A stretch of 64,000 bases of DNA from Pontibacter ummariensis (GCF_900188175.1 NZ_FZOQ01000009.1:1-64000), one strand, 5' to 3'; shown: positions 8,506 through 19,218, counted from the first letter of the stretch. Numbers and translations: made by a program. Notes: a model not told the origin generated them from the sequence alone.

Positions 8506-9864
8506 ATGAACGAAACACCCTTTAAGATCTTCATTCTGGACGACGACGTGTGGTACGGCGAACTGCTGGAGTATCACCTCTCGTTGAACCCGGACTACGA
8601 GCTTAAGAAGTTCCACTCCGCAAAGGACTGCCTTAGCCAGATGCACCAGCGGCCCAATGTCGTGACCCTGGACTACTCGCTCCCCGACAAGAACGGGGCG
8701 GAAGTGCTGCAGAAAATCAAAGAACAGAACCCTGACACCCAGGTAGTGGTGATATCCGGGCAGGAGGATGTAGCTACCGCCGTGGACCTGTTAAAAAACG
8801 GGGCCTATGACTACCTCGTGAAGGACGAAGACACCCTCGAGCGCCTCTGGAATGCCGTAAACAAGATCAGGGAAAATTTCTCGCTCCGCCAGGAGATAAC
8901 ACAGCTCCGGGAAGAAATTGGCCATAAGTATGACTTTGGCAATTTTATTATTGGCAACAGTGATGTGATGAAGGGCGTGTTTTCTATGATGGACAAAGCT
9001 GCCAAGACCAACATCACTGTTTCTATTATGGGCGAGACAGGCACGGGCAAGGAACTAGTGGCAAAGGCCATCCATTACAACAGCCCAAGAAAGAAAATGC
9101 CTTATGTCGCCGTGAATGTGGCTGCCATCCCCCGGGAACTAATCGAAAGTGAGCTCTTTGGCCATGAGAAAGGCGCCTTTACCGGGGCTGTTTCGCGCCG
9201 GCTCGGCAAGTTTGAAGAGGCCAACAAGGGAACCATCTTCCTGGATGAAATCGGGGAACTGGACATTAGCCTGCAGGCGAAATTGCTGCGCGTGCTGCAG
9301 GAAAAAGAGATTAGCCGGGTGGGGAGCAATACGGTAGTCCCGGTGGATGTACGCATTATTGTGGCCACCCATAAGAACCTGGCCGAGGAAGTGAAGAAGG
9401 GTGCCTTCCGCGAAGACCTGTATTACCGCCTGCTGGGCCTGCCCATTAACCTGCCCCCGCTCCGGGACCGTGGCGGAGACATACTGGTACTGGCGAAAAG
9501 CTTTATGGATGCCTTTGCGAAAGAAAACGGGATGGCTAAAAAGCCCTTTTCGGCAGGTGCGCAGGAAAAGCTTCTCTCCCACTCTTACCCAGGCAACGTG
9601 CGGGAGTTAAAAGCAATTGTGGAGCTGGCGGCAGTTCTGGCAGAGGGGGATGTTATCCAGGGAGATGACATTAACCTGTCCGCGAACAATGTTGAGAAAG
9701 ACTTTCTGACCCCTGAACGGACATTAAAAGCCTATACGGCCGATATCATTCAGCACTACCTGAACAAGTATGACCACAACGTGCTTTTAGTCGCTGATAA
9801 ACTGGGTATTGGCAAGTCTACCATTTACCGCATGATCCAGAACAAAGAGCTGACAAACAGCTAA
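8506..9864 (+). CDS. Sigma-54-dependent response regulator (NtrC family)
   Basis: A 452-residue cytosolic two-component regulator. The N-terminal receiver (about 5-120) has the acidic pocket DDD at 12-14 and the phosphoacceptor Asp56 in VVTLDYSLPD. The AAA+ domain (about 145-385) carries Walker A GETGTGKE (about 176), the sigma-54-contacting GAFTGA loop (about 224-229) and Walker B GTIFLDEIGEL. The C terminus ends in a Fis-type helix-turn-helix (ADKLGIGKSTIYRMIQ). The intact GAFTGA means it should activate RpoN promoters. It lies 167 bp upstream of a multi-PAS histidine kinase on the same strand, a probable partner, though the kinase has its own -7 element and its own REC-Hpt relay. Confidence 0.95.
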   Translation: MNETPFKIFILDDDVWYGELLEYHLSLNPDYELKKFHSAKDCLSQMHQRPNVVTLDYSLPDKNGAEVLQKIKEQNPDTQVVVISGQEDVATAVDLLKNGAYDYLVKDEDTLERLWNAVNKIRENFSLRQEITQLREEIGHKYDFGNFIIGNSDVMKGVFSMMDKAAKTNITVSIMGETGTGKELVAKAIHYNSPRKKMPYVAVNVAAIPRELIESELFGHEKGAFTGAVSRRLGKFEEANKGTIFLDEIGELDISLQAKLLRVLQEKEISRVGSNTVVPVDVRIIVATHKNLAEEVKKGAFREDLYYRLLGLPINLPPLRDRGGDILVLAKSFMDAFAKENGMAKKPFSAGAQEKLLSHSYPGNVRELKAIVELAAVLAEGDVIQGDDINLSANNVEKDFLTPERTLKAYTADIIQHYLNKYDHNVLLVADKLGIGKSTIYRMIQNKELTNS

Positions 9865-10002
9865 GCTACCTGTTCATCCAAAAACAAGGGCTTTACCAGT
9901 AGTAGCAAATTGCCCGGGAGGTGCAGAGACTTTCAGTTGAGTGCTTTTTTGAAAGTACACAAAGTTCTTAAAAGGCTTATTCACGGTATGAGACAAACAA
10001 GC

Positions 10003-10010
10003 TACCTTTG
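10003..10010 (+). promoter_or_regulatory. -7 element for the hybrid histidine kinase
   Basis: TACCTTTG is a full match to the Bacteroidota -7 consensus TAnnTTTG. The -33 region (about 9977-9984, TTATTCAC) is a poor match. Transcription would start near 10016, leaving a short leader to the ATG at 10032 and excluding the TTG at 10020 as a comfortable start. Confidence 0.45.
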
Positions 10011-10031
10011 AACATCTAATTGTTACCTGGC

Positions 10032-13000
10032 ATGGGTTTAGAAAATACGGAAGCGGTGTTGCGCAAGCAGCTGGAGGAAGAGCGAAAGGCGCGCCTGGAG
10101 GCAGAGAAACTGGCAGAGGCAAGGCTGCAGGAACTGGAGACCCTACGCCACCAGCAGGAGAACCTCAGGCAAGTCCCAAAGGGACTGGAGTTGCCACCGG
10201 AATTAGGAGACGAATACCCTAACCCCATCCTGCGTTTTGGGTACAACGGAGATCTCCAGGTCCTGAACCATGCAGGCAGGCGTTTTATCGCAAAGTTGAC
10301 AGCTGAGCGTATACCCGCCCTGAAGCGGCTATTGATCAGGAAGATAAGCAAGCTTGCCCCTACCCTTACCACTGCTCCCGTCTATTTCGAGCTTTTCATA
10401 GCTAAGCGTCATTTTTATATAATGGCCACCCCAACGGCAGACGAAGGGTTTGTGAATATTTATATGACCGATATTACGGACAGGAGACAGGCAGAGCTGG
10501 CTTTGCAGGACTCCCAGAACTTTGTCCGTAATGTTGCGCGTACGATTCCAAACATCGTTTATATCTACGACCTGGAAGAGGGCCGTTACGTGTACCTGAA
10601 CGAGAAGGTACAGTCGGTGCTGGGCTATTCCCCTACCGAAATACAGCAGATGGGCGACCAGGTGCTCACAACGATTACCTTGCCAAAGGACCTCCCCAAA
10701 ATGTACCACCATGTTTTCCGGATGCTGAAGGCCGGGGACGGCGACATTTTGGAAGTGGAGTACCTGATGCAGTGCAAAGACGGCAGCATAAAAGAGCTGT
10801 GCTGCCGCGAAAGCGTTTTTAAGCGCCATGCAAACGGAAAGGTAAGGCAGATCATTGGCGCGGCAGAGGACGTGACAGAGGTGCGGAAGCAGAGCCGGGA
10901 GCTGCTACAGCAAAAGGAGTTCTATGAGTCCATCCTAAACCACATCCCCTCCGACATTGCCGTTTACAACAACAAGCTGCAGTACCTGTTCCTGAATCCT
11001 GCGGCTGTAAGAGACCCGGAGCTGCGGCAGTGGATCATTGGCAAGACAAACGAAGATTACAGCCACTACCGGAATGTGCCTCTTGAACGGATGGAGTTCC
11101 GCGGGAGGCATTTACGCCGGGTGTTGGAGAGCAAAGGGCCTGTCGAATTTGAAGAGGAGCTGCAGGACAGGGCAGGTAACCTATCCCATCATATCCGCAA
11201 GTTAAACCCAGTACTGGACCAGGACGGCGAGGTGCAGCTCGTGATTGGGCACGGGCTTAACGTAACGGACCTGCGAAAGGCGCAGGAAAGTATTGTGCGC
11301 AGCGAGGCGAAAAGCAGGGCCATATTGGCGGCTATTCCAGACATCATGTTCATCATGGACGCGGACGGCTATTACCTGGACATGAAAAACGTGGAGCAGA
11401 AGCACCTACTCGTACCGCTGGAGCAACTGATCGGGAGCAACATGCGGGACATTTTGCCTGCCCCACTAGCGCAGGAACTCCTGGGGCTTCTAAAGAAAGT
11501 GATCTCCACAGGCCAGCACGAGAAAACAGAGTATGAACTGGAGTTTCCGGACGGCCTGCGTTACTATGAAGGCCGCTTTTTGCGCTACAGCGAAACGGAA
11601 GTGCTCACCATTATACGCGACACAACAGAAGAGAAGAAGGTAGCGCTGGAGGTAAAAGAGAAGAATGACTTCATTAAACTGGTACTGGACTCCAGCCCCA
11701 GCCTGATCTTCGTAAAGGACGAGAATAGTAATTTCCTGCTGGCAAACCAGGAGTTTGCAGCACTTTTTGGCCTGGAGGTGGAGGACCTGGTGGGCAAAAA
11801 TGCCGCGGAGATTCACACCAGTCAACACGAGGCTGCCTATTACATGGAAACGGACCGCCAGGTTATCCGCGAAAACAGGGAGCTGATCATGCAGGAACGC
11901 TTTACGAGGTCCAATGGCGAAGTAGCCTGGTTTAACACCATCAAAAAGCCTTTGCGAACAGCCAACGGGCAGGTCCATATCCTGGGCATCGCTACAAACG
12001 TGACAGAGCAGCGCGAGGCAAACAAGCGGTTGGAGGAAAGCGAGGAACACCACCGCCTGCTCTCTGAGAATTCACGTGACCTGATCTGCCTGCACGAACG
12101 GGACGGAACGTACCTTTATGTTTCCAACGCGGTAGAGGAACTGCTGGGCTATCAGGCGCATGAATTAGTCGGCCTGTCCCCTACCAGCTTCGTTCACCCG
12201 GAAGATCTAACCGCCTTCCTCGAGAAAGGCCAGAACAGAGCCATCCGGGAAAAGCGCAATACGGTTGTTCAGCACAGGCTCAGAAAAAAGACAGGGGATT
12301 ACCTCTGGGTGGAGGGCAGCGTGAAACCGATCCTGAACGATGTTGGAGCAGTCGTAAAGCTACAGTCATCGTCCCGGGACATAACCATCCGGAGAAGAAC
12401 GCAGGAGGCCTTAAAAAACAGCGAAAAGAAGTACCGCGACCTGATCAACTACAGCCAGGCCTTTATCTGCACGCACGACATCCACGGTATTATCCTGGGG
12501 GTGAACCCGTACATGGTAAACAGCATGGGCTATACGGCAGAGGAAATGATAGGCAGGAGCCTGAAAGACTTTTTCCCAGAGAGCCACCAGGAGAACATGG
12601 ATGTCTACCTTCGCCAGTTCCAGGGGAACAACGTGGTGGACGGGGTACTGACGATCCTAAACAAGGAAAAGGAGAAGCGCTACCTGTACTACCAGAACTA
12701 CAAGGTGGAGGAGCCGCAAATGGCCCCTTACATCATCGGTATTGCCCAGGACATAACCGACCGGATGCTGGCAGAGCAGCAATTAAAGAAAGCCAAAGAG
12801 GCGGCTGAGGAATCTGCGCGGGTAAAAGAGAACTTCCTGGCGAACATGAGCCATGAGATCCGCACCCCCATGAACGGCATACTGGGCATGGCTGGCCTTC
12901 TGCGTAAAACCCCGCTCGACGAAGTGCAAAAGAATTACCTGGGCATCATACACCAGTCAGCCGACAACCTGCTGGTGGTCATCAACGACATACTGGATAT

Positions 13001-14354
13001 AGCTAAAATCGAGGCAGGGAAGCTGGAGCTGGAGGAAATCCCGTTCAACCTGACAGATGCGGTAAAGGCTGCCTACCAGACGCTAATTTACAAAGCGGAA
13101 GAAAAGGAAATCGCCTACCTGCTTAGACCCCTGGAACTAAAACAACCCATGGTGCTGGGCGATCCCTACCGCCTGAACCAGGTCCTGCTGAACCTGCTGA
13201 ACAATGCAATCAAGTTCACAGATGAAGGGAGCGTGTCTTTGCAGGCCCTGGTGCTAGAAGAGACAGAAAAGGAGCTGACACTGGAGTTCTCCGTGGAAGA
13301 CACCGGAGTCGGCGTTCCGGAGTCAAAGCATGACTATATTTTTGAAACCTTCACCCAAGCCTACTCCAGCACCAGCCGCAAGTACGGTGGCACAGGCCTG
13401 GGCCTGAACATTTGTAAGAATTTAATTGAAATGCAGCAAGGCCGCATCTGGGTAGAAAGTACAGAAGGGAAAGGCAGCTGCTTTAAGTTTATGCTTCGCT
13501 ATAAAAAAACAGAGGAACCTGCCCCTGCACAACAGGAGGACCTGAGCACATATGGGCAGCTAGGCCCGATTCACGTACTGCTGGCAGAAGATAACGAGAT
13601 AAACATCTTTCTGGCGCAGTCCATCTTAACCGGTTGGGGCGTGAAAGTGGATATAGCCAGAAACGGACGGGAGGCGGTTGAGTTTGCCGAACAAAACCTG
13701 TACGATATCATCCTGATGGACATACAAATGCCGGAGCTCAGCGGCATAGATGCCACCCAGGCGATCCGCAGAAGCCCGGACCCCAACAAGGCCAGCGTAC
13801 CCATTATTGCCCTTACCGCTAATGCTTTAAAAGGCGATGCCGAAAAGTACCTGAATGCGGGTATGAACGATTACATCTCAAAGCCTTTTGAGGAAGAAAA
13901 GCTGTTTGCCAGAATATCGGCCAACCTGCCCCGCCGGGAGCAAGCACAGGGGGCAATGGTGCCTCCTGCAGAGGCGAACATAGCTCCTTTACCGTTAGAG
14001 CCCTTGTATGATTTGGCGCTGCTGCACAAGATGTCCCGAGGAAATGACGCTTTCATCCGGAAAACGATGCAGCTTTTCATCGAAACTGTCCCCCCGACTG
14101 TTGCAGAAATACAGGAAAAGAGCCAAATGGCTGACTGGCTTGCCGTGAGCGCCGGAGCGCACAAGCTTAAATCCACGATCGATACCATGCGGATAGAGAA
14201 ATTAAAAGACGTGGTTCGCCAGATCGAGAGCAAGGCAAAAGCACAGGAAAACCTGGCAGCAGTAAAGGCAAACATAAAGGTCTTAGCTGAAGTGATCCAT
14301 CAGGTAGTGGCCCAACTCCATGCGGATCTTCTAGTACAAGACCAAAATAAGTAG
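10032..14354 (+). CDS. Multi-PAS hybrid histidine kinase with receiver and Hpt domains
   Basis: A 1440-residue cytosolic sensor kinase (ATG at 10032 preferred over an upstream TTG). Order: an N-terminal coiled coil (about 1-45, charged [25 protein letters not shown] helix); a first, weaker PAS (about 60-150); six further PAS modules starting near residues 158, 292, 423, 544, 669 and 796; HisKA with phospho-His941 ([13 protein letters not shown]); HATPase with N box ([14 protein letters not shown]) and GGTGLGL; a receiver with Asp1230 ([12 protein letters not shown]); and a C-terminal Hpt with His1377 (AHKLKST). There are no transmembrane segments, so signals are intracellular or small diffusible ligands. 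The His-Asp-His relay can hand phosphate to a separate regulator, plausibly the adjacent NtrC-type protein. Confidence 0.95.
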   Translation: MGLENTEAVLRKQLEEERKARLEAEKLAEARLQELETLRHQQENLRQVPKGLELPPELGDEYPNPILRFGYNGDLQVLNHAGRRFIAKLTAERIPALKRLLIRKISKLAPTLTTAPVYFELFIAKRHFYIMATPTADEGFVNIYMTDITDRRQAELALQDSQNFVRNVARTIPNIVYIYDLEEGRYVYLNEKVQSVLGYSPTEIQQMGDQVLTTITLPKDLPKMYHHVFRMLKAGDGDILEVEYLMQCKDGSIKELCCRESVFKRHANGKVRQIIGAAEDVTEVRKQSRELLQQKEFYESILNHIPSDIAVYNNKLQYLFLNPAAVRDPELRQWIIGKTNEDYSHYRNVPLERMEFRGRHLRRVLESKGPVEFEEELQDRAGNLSHHIRKLNPVLDQDGEVQLVIGHGLNVTDLRKAQESIVRSEAKSRAILAAIPDIMFIMDADGYYLDMKNVEQKHLLVPLEQLIGSNMRDILPAPLAQELLGLLKKVISTGQHEKTEYELEFPDGLRYYEGRFLRYSETEVLTIIRDTTEEKKVALEVKEKNDFIKLVLDSSPSLIFVKDENSNFLLANQEFAALFGLEVEDLVGKNAAEIHTSQHEAAYYMETDRQVIRENRELIMQERFTRSNGEVAWFNTIKKPLRTANGQVHILGIATNVTEQREANKRLEESEEHHRLLSENSRDLICLHERDGTYLYVSNAVEELLGYQAHELVGLSPTSFVHPEDLTAFLEKGQNRAIREKRNTVVQHRLRKKTGDYLWVEGSVKPILNDVGAVVKLQSSSRDITIRRRTQEALKNSEKKYRDLINYSQAFICTHDIHGIILGVNPYMVNSMGYTAEEMIGRSLKDFFPESHQENMDVYLRQFQGNNVVDGVLTILNKEKEKRYLYYQNYKVEEPQMAPYIIGIAQDITDRMLAEQQLKKAKEAAEESARVKENFLANMSHEIRTPMNGILGMAGLLRKTPLDEVQKNYLGIIHQSADNLLVVINDILDIAKIEAGKLELEEIPFNLTDAVKAAYQTLIYKAEEKEIAYLLRPLELKQPMVLGDPYRLNQVLLNLLNNAIKFTDEGSVSLQALVLEETEKELTLEFSVEDTGVGVPESKHDYIFETFTQAYSSTSRKYGGTGLGLNICKNLIEMQQGRIWVESTEGKGSCFKFMLRYKKTEEPAPAQQEDLSTYGQLGPIHVLLAEDNEINIFLAQSILTGWGVKVDIARNGREAVEFAEQNLYDIILMDIQMPELSGIDATQAIRRSPDPNKASVPIIALTANALKGDAEKYLNAGMNDYISKPFEEEKLFARISANLPRREQAQGAMVPPAEANIAPLPLEPLYDLALLHKMSRGNDAFIRKTMQLFIETVPPTVAEIQEKSQMADWLAVSAGAHKLKSTIDTMRIEKLKDVVRQIESKAKAQENLAAVKANIKVLAEVIHQVVAQLHADLLVQDQNK

Positions 14355-14417
14355 TGTTTGCTGAAGAGCTTTAAGATCTAGGCGCAGGTCTATTTTCGTT
14401 TATCAGTCATAGCAAAG

Positions 14418-14459
14418 GAGGAATTTGAAGGGGGGCACGGACGACCTTTCAAATTCCTC
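14418..14459. other. Long hairpin downstream of the histidine kinase
   Basis: A perfect 12-bp inverted repeat (gaggaatttgaa at 14418-14429, ttcaaattcctc at 14448-14459) encloses an 18-nt G-rich loop. There is no T-run on either side, so it is not a standard intrinsic terminator. It could still stop transcription or be a regulatory structure ahead of the amidohydrolase gene. Confidence 0.4.
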
Positions 14460-14607
14460 GTAACAGCCGGAAGGACAGCATTCTTTCAGTCCCCTGCGCA
14501 CAAAATGGTCAGGCAACAGTTGCTTTTTCCCTTCCTGAAGCAAACAGCTCCCCAAACATCTTCTCGCATTTTCGTAAAGCTTTGTAGCATTAAGAAGATG
14601 ATAATTC

Positions 14608-15765
14608 ATGCATTTACACCCGCTAAACGATCTAGAGGAACTGAAGCGGCTGCGCCGGCAACTGCACCAGTACCCGGAGGTATCGGGCCAGGAACAGAAA
14701 ACAGCCAGGACCGTAGCAGAATTTGTACAGCGTTACAAGCCCGACCAGGTACTGGAAAATTTAGGCGGCACTGGCCTTGCCGTTGTTTTTAAAGGAGAGG
14801 AGCCGGAAGGCCCTGTCGTGTTATTTCGGGCAGAGCTCGATGCTCTGCCCATACAAGAAGCAAATGAACTGGCGTATACGTCTGTTGCCGAGGGCAAAGG
14901 GCATTTGTGTGGCCACGATGGGCACATGAGCATACTGATGGGCTTAGGGAGCTTGCTGCACCAACACAAACCCAAAAAGGGAAAGGTAATTTTGCTGTAC
15001 CAGCCTGCTGAAGAAACGGGTGCCGGTGCCTACAGCGTGTTACAGGATGAGCGGTTCAGAGCCTTAGAACCTGACTTTGTGTTTGCCCTGCACAATTTGC
15101 CCGGCGTTCCGCTGCACCAGGTTGTGGTGCGGGAGGGCGTTTTTGCGGCTGCTTCCACTGGTATGATCGTAGAACTGCACGGGAAATCCTCGCATGCCGC
15201 AGAGCCCGAGAAAGGCCGAAGCCCCGGGCAGGCCATGGCCGAACTTTTGCTGCGTTTACAGGACATAACAGCACAGAAAGAGCAGTTTCAGGACCTGACC
15301 TTGCTCACCGTGGTGCACGCCCGCCTGGGAGATGTTGCCTTTGGAACCAACCCTGGTTTTGCCACGGTAATGGCGACCCTCCGCTCCTACCGTGCAGCTG
15401 ACTTCAAAAAGCTAAAAGGACTGGTAGAGAAGGCGTCCGCAGAGATTGCTCAGAAGCATCAGCTAAAGCAAACCCTGTACTACGTGGAGGAGTTTGAGAC
15501 AATAGAAAGCGATAGCAAGGCGGTACAATTCGTGCGGCAGGCAGCGAATAAACTGGGCTTAGCCGTACAGGAAGCGGAACAGCCCTTCAGGTGGTCGGAA
15601 GACTTCGGGCGTTTTACCCAGAAGTACAGAGGAGCCTTCTTTGGGCTGGGCAGCGGGCTTACACAAGCGCAGCTGCACCACGCCAACTTCGATTTTCCTG
15701 ATGCGCTCATCCGAACAGGAGCGGCTTTGTTTTACACCATCACACAGGACATCCTGGACGCTTAA
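14608..15765 (+). CDS. M20-family amidohydrolase/peptidase
   Basis: A 385-residue metal-dependent amidohydrolase (M20D type; AbgB/HipO/N-acyl-amino-acid deacylase group). Visible signatures are RRQLHQYPEVSGQE (about 16-29), RAELDALPI (74-82, where most relatives have MDALP), the zinc-binding HLCGHDGHMS (99-108, with C101, H103, H106) and the catalytic QPAEETGAG segment. The C-terminal WSEDFGRFTQKYRGAFFGLG region is also typical. It cleaves N-acyl or similar amide bonds in the cytosol; substrate is not predictable. The gene ends 6 bp before alr on the same strand, implying co-transcription. Confidence 0.9.
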   Translation: MHLHPLNDLEELKRLRRQLHQYPEVSGQEQKTARTVAEFVQRYKPDQVLENLGGTGLAVVFKGEEPEGPVVLFRAELDALPIQEANELAYTSVAEGKGHLCGHDGHMSILMGLGSLLHQHKPKKGKVILLYQPAEETGAGAYSVLQDERFRALEPDFVFALHNLPGVPLHQVVVREGVFAAASTGMIVELHGKSSHAAEPEKGRSPGQAMAELLLRLQDITAQKEQFQDLTLLTVVHARLGDVAFGTNPGFATVMATLRSYRAADFKKLKGLVEKASAEIAQKHQLKQTLYYVEEFETIESDSKAVQFVRQAANKLGLAVQEAEQPFRWSEDFGRFTQKYRGAFFGLGSGLTQAQLHHANFDFPDALIRTGAALFYTITQDILDA

Positions 15766-15771
15766 CCGCCT

Positions 15772-16923
15772 ATGCTACACACCTCTTATCTCGAGCTAAG
15801 TAAATCTGCCCTTCAAAACAATATCCAGTTCCTGAAACAGCAAATAGCCCCACAGGTACAGCTCTCTTCTGTGATAAAGGGAAACGCTTACGGCCATGGC
15901 ATTGAGCAGTTTGCCCCTCTCGCGCAGGAATGCGGTATAAACCATTTTTCTGTTTTCAGCACAGATGAGGCACATCGCCTGCTGCAGGCACTTCCGCAGC
16001 GGGCTACGATCATGATCTTAGGCTTTATAGACGAAGCAGCGATGGAGTGGGTGGTGGCAAACGAGATCGAATTTTTTGTGTTTGATGTGGAGCGGCTGGC
16101 GGAAGCAATAGAGGCCGCTAAAAAAACAGGCAAAAAAGCCAAAGTGCACCTGGAGTTGGAGACAGGGATGAACAGGTCTGGTTTTGATAGAACCAACCTC
16201 GTGCATGCGCAGGCCATGCTTCGGAACAATAAGGAACACTTACTGCTCCAGGGAGTATGCACCCATCTTGCCGGAGCCGAGAGCTTGCAGAACCACGAGC
16301 GGGTCTTACGGCAGCAAGAAATATTTGCGAAAGCGTTACAACGTTTACGGGGACAGGGCCATGCTCCCAATCAACGACACGTTGCCTGTTCCGCGGCCAT
16401 GATTTCCTACCCCGAAAGCCATCTGGACATGGTCCGGGTGGGCATCATGCAGTACGGCCTCTGGCCCAGCCCGGAGACTTACCGGCAGTTCATAGGCCAG
16501 CACGAGGACAAGGTTGACCCGCTACAACGGGTTATCTCCTGGAAAAGCCGGGTCATGGGCCTCAAGCATGTGCCCCAGGGCGAGTACATCGGCTACGGTA
16601 CTTCTTTCCAGGCACCACGCGATATGAATCTGGCACTTATCCCGGTTGGCTACTCCTGTGGGTATAGCCGCTCGCTTAGCAATCAAGGGCAGGTTTTGGT
16701 ACGCGGCCATCGGGCAAGCGTGGTAGGCATTGTTAACATGAACATGATGATGGTAGATGTTACCAACATTCCGGAGGCCGGAAGAGGCGATGAAGTTATA
16801 TTGCTCGGGAAGCAGGGAGACGAGGTTATTACGGTTGCCTCCTTTGGTGAACTCAGTACCCAACTCAACTACGAGCTACTCACCCGGCTACCGCTTACTA
16901 TCCCACGCTATGTGGTGGAGTAA
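15772..16923 (+). CDS. alr: Alanine racemase
   Basis: A 383-residue fold-type III PLP enzyme interconverting L- and D-alanine for peptidoglycan. Lys36 in SSVIKGNAYGHG is the PLP-binding lysine. The second catalytic base is Tyr275 in GEYIGYGTSF, contributed to the partner subunit in the dimer. VNMNMMMVDVT and GDEVILLGKQGDEVI are standard alr C-terminal beta-domain elements. Length is normal for a stand-alone racemase (no MurF fusion as seen in some Bacteroidota). It is the second gene of a pair with the M20 amidohydrolase (6-bp gap). Confidence 0.95.
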   Translation: MLHTSYLELSKSALQNNIQFLKQQIAPQVQLSSVIKGNAYGHGIEQFAPLAQECGINHFSVFSTDEAHRLLQALPQRATIMILGFIDEAAMEWVVANEIEFFVFDVERLAEAIEAAKKTGKKAKVHLELETGMNRSGFDRTNLVHAQAMLRNNKEHLLLQGVCTHLAGAESLQNHERVLRQQEIFAKALQRLRGQGHAPNQRHVACSAAMISYPESHLDMVRVGIMQYGLWPSPETYRQFIGQHEDKVDPLQRVISWKSRVMGLKHVPQGEYIGYGTSFQAPRDMNLALIPVGYSCGYSRSLSNQGQVLVRGHRASVVGIVNMNMMMVDVTNIPEAGRGDEVILLGKQGDEVITVASFGELSTQLNYELLTRLPLTIPRYVVE

Positions 16924-16960
16924 CAGATTGCAGCGCAGTGATATGGGCAGAGGCTACGAA

Positions 16961-17779
16961 CTACTCATTTAAAAACCTGTACCCACAGTTATAGCAGAAA
17001 TTGGCATCTGCAGGATGCCCCTCTTCATGGCAGTTCGGGCAAACGCGGGTGTTCGCAAAGCTGCTTTTGTCTGTTTTGGCAAGCTCTACCGATACAATAC
17101 CCGTTGGCACAGCGATAATGCCGTATCCCATGATCATGATAAAGCTTGCCAGTACCTGCCCCAAGGGTGTGACAGGGGCGATATCGCCATAACCTACCGT
17201 GGTAAGTGTCACGATAGTCCAGTAAATGCTCTTAGGGATGCTGGTAAAACCACTGGCAGCGCCCTCGATGATATACATCAGGGAGCCTACGACAACGATG
17301 ATCGTCAGCACGGCCCCCAGGAACACAGCAATTTTGGTGACACTCGCCCGCAAAGCAGTGGTGAGGATTTGCCCCTGGTTAATGAAATGCGTGAGTTTGA
17401 AGATACGGGCAATGCGCAGCAAACGCAGGACTCTAATCACCAAAAAGTACTGCGCACCTAGGATAAACAAGCTCAGATAGGTCGGAATGATGGCCAGGAG
17501 GTCCACGATACCGAAAAAAGAGGCCATATACTTGAAGGGGTGCGGGGAACTGTAAATCCGAAGCAGGTACTCGATGGTAAAAATGATGGTAAACCCCCAC
17601 TCCAGCGCTATAAAGTAAGGCAAGTATAAACGCCGGAGCTCTGTTACGCTCTCCAGTGTAACCGTTAACACACTGGCCAGGATCAGGAAGAGTAATACCA
17701 CATCAAAAACTTTTCCTGCCGGCGTTTCAGCCTCAAAAACAACGCGGTATATTTTCCTTCTAAGTGAGATCCTAGCCAT
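16961..17779 (-). CDS. Voltage-gated-type K+ channel with C-terminal zinc ribbon
   Basis: A 272-residue six-helix ion channel (Ion_trans family). The K+ selectivity filter TTVGYGD is intact and is preceded by a pore helix (SIYWTIVTL). The fourth helix has regularly spaced arginines (IRVLRLLRIARIFK), as in voltage sensors. After S6 comes a short cytosolic tail with a treble-clef/zinc-ribbon-like pair, CPNCHEEGHPADANFCYNCG. The start is placed at the ATG at 17779; the upstream TTG (17785) is less likely. It is convergent with alr (37 bp apart). Confidence 0.93.
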   Translation of the reverse strand: MARISLRRKIYRVVFEAETPAGKVFDVVLLFLILASVLTVTLESVTELRRLYLPYFIALEWGFTIIFTIEYLLRIYSSPHPFKYMASFFGIVDLLAIIPTYLSLFILGAQYFLVIRVLRLLRIARIFKLTHFINQGQILTTALRASVTKIAVFLGAVLTIIVVVGSLMYIIEGAASGFTSIPKSIYWTIVTLTTVGYGDIAPVTPLGQVLASFIMIMGYGIIAVPTGIVSVELAKTDKSSFANTRVCPNCHEEGHPADANFCYNCGYRFLNE

Positions 17780-17877
17780 ACACAACTGTTACGTGTACGA
17801 GACAGGCTTGTATACGCAAAAAGCATAGTGCTGCCCAGACACGCCGCTGCCATGGCTTACTAGCGCTCACACAAGCT

Positions 17878-19218
17878 TTATCCATTCATTTCGAGCAAAG
17901 GCAAGCGTTTGTGCAGTACATGAAGCTGGTTTATTTCCTGCACGCTTTGGTTTATCTTTTCACGATCGCCTGTGTTCTTTATCTCAGCCTGCGCGTCCTG
18001 CAACAGCAAGGCCGTTTCTTTATACAAATAGAGCTTCTGGTGTGGATATGCAACTACTTTGTAGAGCAGGTTTCGGAGCAAGTACAGCAAGCCCAGGACA
18101 ATGACTGTGCTTTCTTTGCCGTAATGCCGTATAGGGGAAAGACTAAGGGAGAGCACTTCTTCAAACGAAGGCTGCATTAAATGAACCCGGGCAAGCCCCT
18201 TTGCATCATACAACACCTTCTGATCGCCTAACTCCATGCGCAGGGCCAGTAAATCCGTCAGGTAGTCGATCGCCTGCATGGCCGTGCCGGGGTCATTAAT
18301 GCCGGGGCTCAGTGCTTTCACAGCACTCTCGGTAATATGCTTAAAGCCAAAGTGGTAATTCACCACGGGGCGTTCTTCGCGGAAAAAGTCCATATGATGA
18401 AAGAGCCTTTCCCTAAAATTCGCCTCGTCAGGCAACTTTCGGTTTATACGCACAAATGGTACCCCCTCGATCAGGAAACTACCCAAAGGTCTATCAAAGT
18501 CTAATACGACCCCAAATTCTTCGCATAGCCCCACCAGCGGTTCTTCATCTATCGTTTGCCAGTAGCCCGTACGGAGGCTTTTTATAAAAAACCACCCGCT
18601 CGGGTCATAGCTGTTCGGAGGGGAGCGTCGCTTGTCCTGCTTAATCTCCTCCCTCAGCTCATTCGAGGTAGCTCTGTGGATGCTCTCCAGGATGCTCCCG
18701 ATCTGGATGGACTGCGAGATGGCGTGAATGAAGTAAACAAAAAAGGCAAGGCATACGATGGTAAAGCACATGGCCAGGAAAATGGAGAAGCCCGGCAAAG
18801 GAATACTGTAATACGAGGAGTTTATATTGACCATGATGATCAGTGTATAAACGAGCGTACCCAGGTATAAGCCGAGTATCCGTTGGTTGGATTCGTTGGA
18901 TATCAGACCTGGTATAACACGGGGCGAGAAATTAGCACTCGCCTGATTAAGCACCAGCATCACCATCGTAAAGCTGAACACGACAAGAGAGATAACACCG
19001 GTGGTGATGGAGCTCAGGATAAGCCTAGCCGTTGCCTCATTGGTGATGATCATGAAGGGCAGCCTGTCCTTCAGGTGCTTGCTCATCCCATGGCCTTCCA
19101 GGTACAGCATGAGCAAGGCTAGTGCCGCAAAGAGCAGCGAAATGAGCGTAGGGTAAAAGCCAATACTGTTGATGATGTACTGGTAAACAAACTTTATCTT
19201 GCTGAATATTTTCTTCAT
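17878..19218 (-). CDS. DUF2254 membrane protein
   Basis: A 446-residue protein when started at the ATG at 19218 (MKKIFSKIKFVYQYIINSIG); an alternative in-frame ATG at 19263 would add 15 residues with no membrane or signal character. Four hydrophobic helices occupy the first ~170 residues (for example SFTMVMLVLNQASANFSPRV between helices 2 and 3, a family hallmark). The rest is a soluble domain containing SPGINDPGTAMQAIDYLTDLL, also characteristic of DUF2254 (PF10011). Function is unknown. Confidence 0.88.
   Translation of the reverse strand: MKKIFSKIKFVYQYIINSIGFYPTLISLLFAALALLMLYLEGHGMSKHLKDRLPFMIITNEATARLILSSITTGVISLVVFSFTMVMLVLNQASANFSPRVIPGLISNESNQRILGLYLGTLVYTLIIMVNINSSYYSIPLPGFSIFLAMCFTIVCLAFFVYFIHAISQSIQIGSILESIHRATSNELREEIKQDKRRSPPNSYDPSGWFFIKSLRTGYWQTIDEEPLVGLCEEFGVVLDFDRPLGSFLIEGVPFVRINRKLPDEANFRERLFHHMDFFREERPVVNYHFGFKHITESAVKALSPGINDPGTAMQAIDYLTDLLALRMELGDQKVLYDAKGLARVHLMQPSFEEVLSLSLSPIRHYGKESTVIVLGLLYLLRNLLYKVVAYPHQKLYLYKETALLLQDAQAEIKNTGDREKINQSVQEINQLHVLHKRLPLLEMNG

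Noticed and set aside
14403..14609. Minus-strand 68-residue frame before the amidohydrolase
   Set aside because: It runs through the inverted repeat at 14418-14459 and lacks any domain.
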